Source of the DNA: Hexactinellida sp. DTS-2022
Lineage: Eukaryota; Porifera; Hexactinellida
DNA: 64,000 bases
Assembly (NCBI GenBank): GCA_028753945.1
Contig: JAPNXP010000013.1
Location: forward strand, 1,984,001 to 2,048,000
Reading direction: 5' to 3'
Made by a program: the position numbers and the translations under genes. The notes under the pieces are model-generated. The model did not search any database, was not told the origin of the DNA, and was given only the letters and a program-made list of their open reading frames with translations. Shown here in pieces: positions 59,626 through 64,000 of the stretch. How positions within the stretch are numbered: the stretch's first letter is position 1; each line of letters opens with the position of its first letter.

Positions 59626-62186
59626 CAGGGTTGGGTTCAAGTATTTTGAAAGTACTTAAGTACAAGTACAAGTACTCCAAAAATTTTCAAGTACAATTAC
59701 AAGTACAATTACAATTGAAATGAAAGTACTTAAGTACAATTACAAGTACTTTCGGAAAGTACTTAAGTACAATTTTAAGTACTTTTGAAATTTAATGATA
59801 ATTAATATTGCTGATAGACGATAATTAGTTCTCTACGTTCAAACACAACAAATATAAATGAACATAATTAAGATCAATCCATATTAGACCTAAGAAACAT
59901 CAGTGTTTCAAAAGTTTTGTCAGAAAGATTGCATCTATCTGGACGAAAGACCTTTCCAGCGATACTGAAAAGGCGTTCAACAGGAGCAGATGACGCTGGA
60001 ACTGCTAGATGTTTCATGGCTAATTCGGCGAGTTTTGGGTATGTATCTGCATGATCTTTCCAGAACGCAAGTGGATTAGAGTTTCCTGGAATAGTTGGTT
60101 TGAGTAAATATTCTCTAAGCTCTGATTCATCCGTGTATATGTTTTCTGTGTCTTCTTCATCCGAATCCATAAACGAAAACAATTTAGTCCTTTTTGATTT
60201 TGGTTGTTCACTTTCACACTCTACTACCACTGGGCGGTTTGATTTTTTGTTTTCAATTTTGTACATCTTGGACAATAGTTCACTTTTGTGATGATCTCTT
60301 TCATTGCCATCTTTGCACCACTTCAGTTTAAAACGAGGATCTAATATACTAGCTGTCGTATATGTATCTTCGGATTCATAAATGATAAGTCGACGTTCAA
60401 CTGATTCTGCAAGTTCTTTTACTAAGGCGTTAGAATATTTCATGCGAAGTGTTGACAGTTGACCCCTTAAACCTCTTATACATGGGATGACTAAGCTTGA
60501 AGATACTTTGTTCTCAATTTGGGCAATATCGGTCGCTTCCTCAAAAGGGGATAGGATTTCCACAAAATCTCTGAGTGTGTTTCGTTCATATGCTGCTAAC
60601 TTGGCAGTGTCAAGGGCGTTTAATTTATCTTGATCAACTTTAAGGATTGACTTAATCATTATTAGTTGTGAGTTCCAACGAGTAGGGACGCTTGACTGTA
60701 ACCTATTCTCACCAATCAGTACATCTGTGGCAACAGTTGACTTGCGTACATGTGATACGATTGTAGATACCTTCGAAATAACCTTCGAAAAAATATCAGC
60801 TTTTTTAAGGCCATCCTTTACTACAAGCTGAAGTGTATGTGCAAAGCAAGAGTTACGAACTGGAGGGAGTAAAGCAAGGGCATCATCTTCTAATTCAAAA
60901 TTAGGATCACAGTAGTTTTCAATATCATCTTCACTGTCACTTTGATCGGATTCCTGCTGTAGAGTGTCGAACCCAGGTAGACTGAATGCATTTACCATAT
61001 TGTACGCGTTGTCAGTAATGATGGTAGAGATTTTGTTGTTGATTTCAAAAGAAGCTATCATTTCCTGAAATTTGTCATATATGTTGCAAGCAGAATGTCT
61101 GCCTGAGAATCTGTGACATGCAACCATTATGGAATTTATTTTCCAGTCCAAGATGAAGTGACCAGTAATCCCTATATAACTCTTCATCTGTCTGTTTGAC
61201 CATAGGTCAGTAGTCAGAGCAATACTAGAAACTTGTTCAACCTTTTTGACAATATTTTCGTGGATCTTTCTATATTTTCCCTCTATCAGTTTAGTAGAAA
61301 GATGCTTTCTGGTAGGCACTTGGTATTTAGGGTCCAACTTGTATATAAAATTTCGAAATCTTGAACTCTCAACAACTGAGAGTGGCAGCAAATCCCCTGC
61401 GATAAAATTCACAAGTTCATCAGTAATTTCAAGTTGATGTAAATCATGAAGAGGATACTTTTTATTCGAAGTGGTTAGTGGGTTAAGTTTCAGTTGTTTG
61501 TCATCCGTTGGTTCTTTGAAACTGTAGAGTTCTTCATACTTAATAAGGTGATTTCGCTTCATATGCTTGATGAAGTTGGATGTTACTTTTAAACAACCTG
61601 AAATTTCTTTCAGACAATATTTGCATGTCGCTTTGAAATTCGCATCTAAATTATCCGGTATATCAAAGTGCTTTAATACGTCTGGAAGCTTTCTGCTAGC
61701 CATAATTGAGTTTGAAGAAGAGATATCAAAAATCATTCTGGAAACCATCTCCAGATACTTATAATATGTGAGATATCCATATAGTGAATATGCGTAATGA
61801 AAAGAAACCTAATTGTGTTTACGATTGATTCCTACCATTGTTTGTTACTTTTAGCAAAGATTGTACTGCTTCACTTAATAAATATATCACACATCAAGTA
61901 GTATAGTGAGCTTGCACTGCAATGATCAACAATAGAAACTATAGTGTTGATCAATAAATTGGCAACAAAGCCAACAATCATTTTAGTTAAGAATAGAAGT
62001 TCTAAAAAGTACTTGAAAAAGTACTTGAAAAGTAATGTAAATTTCAAGTACATTTGGAAAGTATTTAAGTACAAGTACAAGTACATTGGGTTAAACAAAA
62101 AAGTACTTAAGTACAAGTACAAGTACTCAAAAATGTGTACTTAAGTACAGAAGTACTTAAGTAAATTGTACTTGAACCCAACCCTG
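59626..62186 (-). mobile_element. 2.56-kb hAT transposon, apparently intact
   Basis: Ends CAGGGTTGGGTTCAAGTA and complement TACTTGAACCCAACCCTG, with perfect duplication TAGGTAAG (59618-59625, 62187-62194). AAGTAC/GTACTT repeated about ten times or more at each end, likely transposase binding sites. It carries an unbroken transposase, so it is potentially autonomous. Confidence 0.95.
59874..61748 (-). CDS. hAT transposase, intact (624 aa)
   Basis: Cut-and-paste transposase acting on the flanking TIRs. BED-type zinc finger: CKYCLKEI with IKHMKRNH (residues about 42-66). RNase-H-like catalytic core: LTTDLWSN (Asp), IITDNAYNMV (Asp), CFAHTLQLVV and VPTRWNS. An acidic loop (SDQSDSEDDIE) lies mid-protein. 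C-terminal hATC dimerisation domain: YPKLAELAMKHLAVPASSAPVERLFS and CNLSDKTFETLMFL (quoted in parts from residues about 570-620). Length and domain order are family-typical, and no lesion was seen. The ORF opens at 61748, but an internal Met at 61703 (MASRKLPDVL) may be the true start. The gene is antisense to the upstream Ginger1-type gene. Confidence 0.95.
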   Translation of the reverse strand: MVSRMIFDISSSNSIMASRKLPDVLKHFDIPDNLDANFKATCKYCLKEISGCLKVTSNFIKHMKRNHLIKYEELYSFKEPTDDKQLKLNPLTTSNKKYPLHDLHQLEITDELVNFIAGDLLPLSVVESSRFRNFIYKLDPKYQVPTRKHLSTKLIEGKYRKIHENIVKKVEQVSSIALTTDLWSNRQMKSYIGITGHFILDWKINSIMVACHRFSGRHSACNIYDKFQEMIASFEINNKISTIITDNAYNMVNAFSLPGFDTLQQESDQSDSEDDIENYCDPNFELEDDALALLPPVRNSCFAHTLQLVVKDGLKKADIFSKVISKVSTIVSHVRKSTVATDVLIGENRLQSSVPTRWNSQLIMIKSILKVDQDKLNALDTAKLAAYERNTLRDFVEILSPFEEATDIAQIENKVSSSLVIPCIRGLRGQLSTLRMKYSNALVKELAESVERRLIIYESEDTYTTASILDPRFKLKWCKDGNERDHHKSELLSKMYKIENKKSNRPVVVECESEQPKSKRTKLFSFMDSDEEDTENIYTDESELREYLLKPTIPGNSNPLAFWKDHADTYPKLAELAMKHLAVPASSAPVERLFSIAGKVFRPDRCNLSDKTFETLMFLRSNMD

Positions 62187-62281
62187 TAGGTAAGTGATAT
62201 ACCTATGGAATCAAGTGAGTTTTAAAGTTATTTTTTTAATTGTAGTTAATATTGTTTGCGTTTATTTCTTTTAAGTTTTAG

Positions 62282-62456
62282 GTACATTGGAAACCGCCTC
62301 GCCTTCTTAGGGTTCTTCATAATACCTGGAACTAGATCAACAAAATTCCCCATGCCAATTCTTCCGTTTATCCAGTTTCATAAACATATAGCGAACTCTC
62401 GATTAAATTATAATAGGAAATTAGAACAATTTACAAACAAACTGGTTTTTAATTAA
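62282..62456 (+). other. Possible last exon joined across the hAT insertion
   Basis: After acceptor TTTTAG|G (62281) about 58 codons are open: YIGNRLAFLGFFIIPGTRS to NKLVFN and TAA. The phase fits the donor at 59595 (AG|G). If real, the intact hAT at 59626 sits harmlessly in an intron of 2.7 kb. Confidence 0.35.
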
Positions 62457-63429
62457 AAAGAAATAGAATAATTAATTTACTAATACTACACTAGGTACAG
62501 CAGCTAGAAACGATATTAATAAATAATTGTTATATAGCGCTGTCGTATGCCATAAAAAAGAGTATCTAATTTCAGTACATATGTCTGGCTATAATTTGGT
62601 TGTTGTTGTGGAATACTGAGATAATAACTAGCCAAAATTTCCATTTCTTTCAGTTAGCTAAGTTAAAACTTTCGTTGTGATAACTTATCATAGTTTTTAT
62701 TAAACCTTCTGTTTAATAAAAACCCTCAGTCTCATGTAATGGGTAAATTGTCCTGAGCCTAGGTCCCGCTAATGGTGTCAAGAGATAAGTTCGGTGTTTT
62801 CAGGTAAGCTCTTGACATCCCTCAACCGTTAGGCTCGCGGTTGGGGAAAGGTACAGAGTGTGTTCCAAGTACACTCACAGCGAAACTACTCTTTAGTAGC
62901 TAGCTGCAGCCCTGAGGGACCAACCTACTATTAATTAATTAATTAATTAATTTATTTATTTAACACTACTTCACAGCATAATCAATCATCTCTCCATATA
63001 GGTTACTAACAGGCAGTTATCAAGACATTTTATCTTATTACTCTGCGAGAAGAATCGAGCCTGAACATTGTACAAGCCAGAACAAGTAGTTCCCGTCCTG
63101 AATTTGTGAATTTTGATGGATTAGTTTATATCCTTTACACGTTAGTTATGTGGTATATTTATTATATCTTTCTGAAACTGTTACTCTGATATTTCCCATT
63201 AAATTTATTAATAAAAGATATCAATGCATAATAGTGGCTAATCTTAATAACAGGGTGATAAAAGTAAATTTTTAATATAAATTGCTTTTAGTTAGACATA
63301 CATATTTATTTAATCAAAAATATAATCAGGGAGTAATTAGGTATGTATTGTAGCCAAACAAAGTGGAGAAATAAGATAATAAACTAGTAGTTAGATAAAT
63401 TAGATATCGTGTTACTTAGGAAGCATTTT
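62457..63429. other. No gene; possible retroelement tail
   Basis: 62740-62925 is a GC-richer block (GAGCCTAGGTCCCGC, CTCAACCGTTAGGCTCGCGG) ending in (TTAA)n and (TTTA)n at 62933-62965. A unique body with a tetranucleotide tail fits the 3' end of a LINE or SINE. No pol III boxes or ORF identified. Confidence 0.4.
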
Positions 63430-63510
63430 AAGCTTCCACAATGTGTGCACTTGGCCCAAATTACACAAGTTTCATAAGCTTCCACAATGTGTGCACTTGG
63501 CCCAAATTAC
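63430..63510. repeat. 35-bp direct repeat, two copies
   Basis: AAGCTTCCACAATGTGTGCA... occurs identically at 63430-63464 and 63476-63510, 11 bp apart. Its position 100 bp before the small ORF at 63607 could be regulatory. Confidence 0.8.
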
Positions 63511-63606
63511 GTTTTTAATGTTTCATGACTCAGTTTTGTGCTACAATGGTTTACAACTTACAACTATAAATACCATATGAAATATGCAAAAGTAATTACA
63601 GCTATA

Positions 63607-63852
63607 ATGGATTCTTCAGATAGATACTATATTGAATTTATTGAACAGATGGAAAAAGAATACGAAGAAAAAAAAATGAGCATGATGGAAGAGACATGCA
63701 AAATGATTGATGAACACAAAGCGTATTTAGATATGAAAAGGGCGGAATGGGAAATCGAAAAAAAGCATTTGAAAAAAAATCAGAAAATTAAAACAAACGA
63801 TAATACGAATGGGGGATATAGATTCAGATTAAGTGGAGAATTATTTAATTAG
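63607..63852 (+). CDS. Small coiled-coil ORF, unknown
   Basis: 81 codons from ATG 63607: MDSSDRYYIEFIEQMEKEYE, then a charged helix rich in Glu/Lys with heptad-like Met/Leu spacing (MEETCKMIDEHKAYLDMKR), a basic KKNQKIK stretch and C-terminal SGELFN. A coiled-coil tail like this is common at the C-terminus of MADF/Myb-like proteins of Harbinger-type elements, but no such partner is seen. An acceptor-like TTACAG lies just upstream, so it may be a last exon. AATAAA follows at 63908. Confidence 0.4.
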   Translation: MDSSDRYYIEFIEQMEKEYEEKKMSMMEETCKMIDEHKAYLDMKRAEWEIEKKHLKKNQKIKTNDNTNGGYRFRLSGELFN

Positions 63853-63907
63853 AAGAAGAGTATTAGACTTTAGTTTGTAATGTGTTTTTTGTTAATTCAT
63901 AAGATTA

Positions 63908-63913
63908 AATAAA
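63908..63913 (+). terminator. Poly(A) signal AATAAA
   Basis: AATAAA 55 bp after the stop of the coiled-coil ORF, followed by a GTTGTG stretch that suits a downstream element. Confidence 0.5.
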
Positions 63914-64000
63914 GTTGTGCTTTACTAGTATTTTAATTAATGGTATTTTTTAATTAATTAATCTATAAGGGAAAATGCATATAGCTTGACTAGATCCTGT

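Noticed and set aside
62740-62965. tRNA or tRNA-derived SINE
   Set aside because: No A/B box pair or cloverleaf could be drawn; kept only as a possible retroelement tail.

Overview
The window is a transposon graveyard from an animal (metazoan) nuclear genome. It is AT-rich and carries spliceosomal introns. It holds almost no ordinary host genes and contains element families typical of invertebrates: an animal-type Helitron with an OTU protease, P-element-like and THAP transposases, BED-finger hAT transposases, a Ginger1-type integrase gene, an Academ-like element, a Phantom/MULE-like transposase, LINE fragments and many TA-flanked MITEs. I cannot name the species. There are no bacterial-style operons, CRISPR arrays or recognisable rRNA/tRNA genes.

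Layout. 1-5.7 kb: a decayed Helitron (Rep, Pif1-type helicase, OTU). 5.7-12 kb: a small ORF behind a TATA-like box, several TA-flanked MITEs, a LINE reverse-transcriptase scrap and a THAP domain with one stop. 12-15.2 kb: a minus-strand LINE endonuclease cut by a TTAA-specific element and by a hAT that holds two further MITEs, one filled with a GTAACG minisatellite. 15.7-39.3 kb: one hAT pseudogene whose two ends, with an identical 8-bp duplication, now lie 23.6 kb apart. It was split by a 6.3-kb Academ-like element and by a 15-kb element with about 525-bp inverted repeats. The 15-kb element carries a THAP + transposase + OTU gene and was itself hit by at least eight later insertions. 39.3-42.7 kb: remains of a Phantom/MULE transposase (the hAT's target) and a long P-element-like transposase ORF. 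42.7-54.9 kb: MITEs, foldback repeats, nested hAT ends, and one intact 255-aa orphan ORF on the minus strand with an N-terminal acylation motif. 55-62.5 kb: the best-preserved gene, a ten-exon Ginger1-type integrase + OTU gene with a TATA box, followed by a hAT that encodes an intact 624-aa transposase and has perfect 8-bp duplications. 62.5-64 kb: a possible LINE/SINE tail, a short direct repeat and a small coiled-coil ORF with a poly(A) signal.

How the parts relate. Most structure is explained by insertion order: removing an insert with one duplication copy often restores the reading frame beneath it. This gives a relative chronology. OTU cysteine-protease domains occur three times, each in a different transposon class. 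Boundaries and duplications were read by eye from the sequence. Family names rest on recognised protein motifs, and no database search was run.
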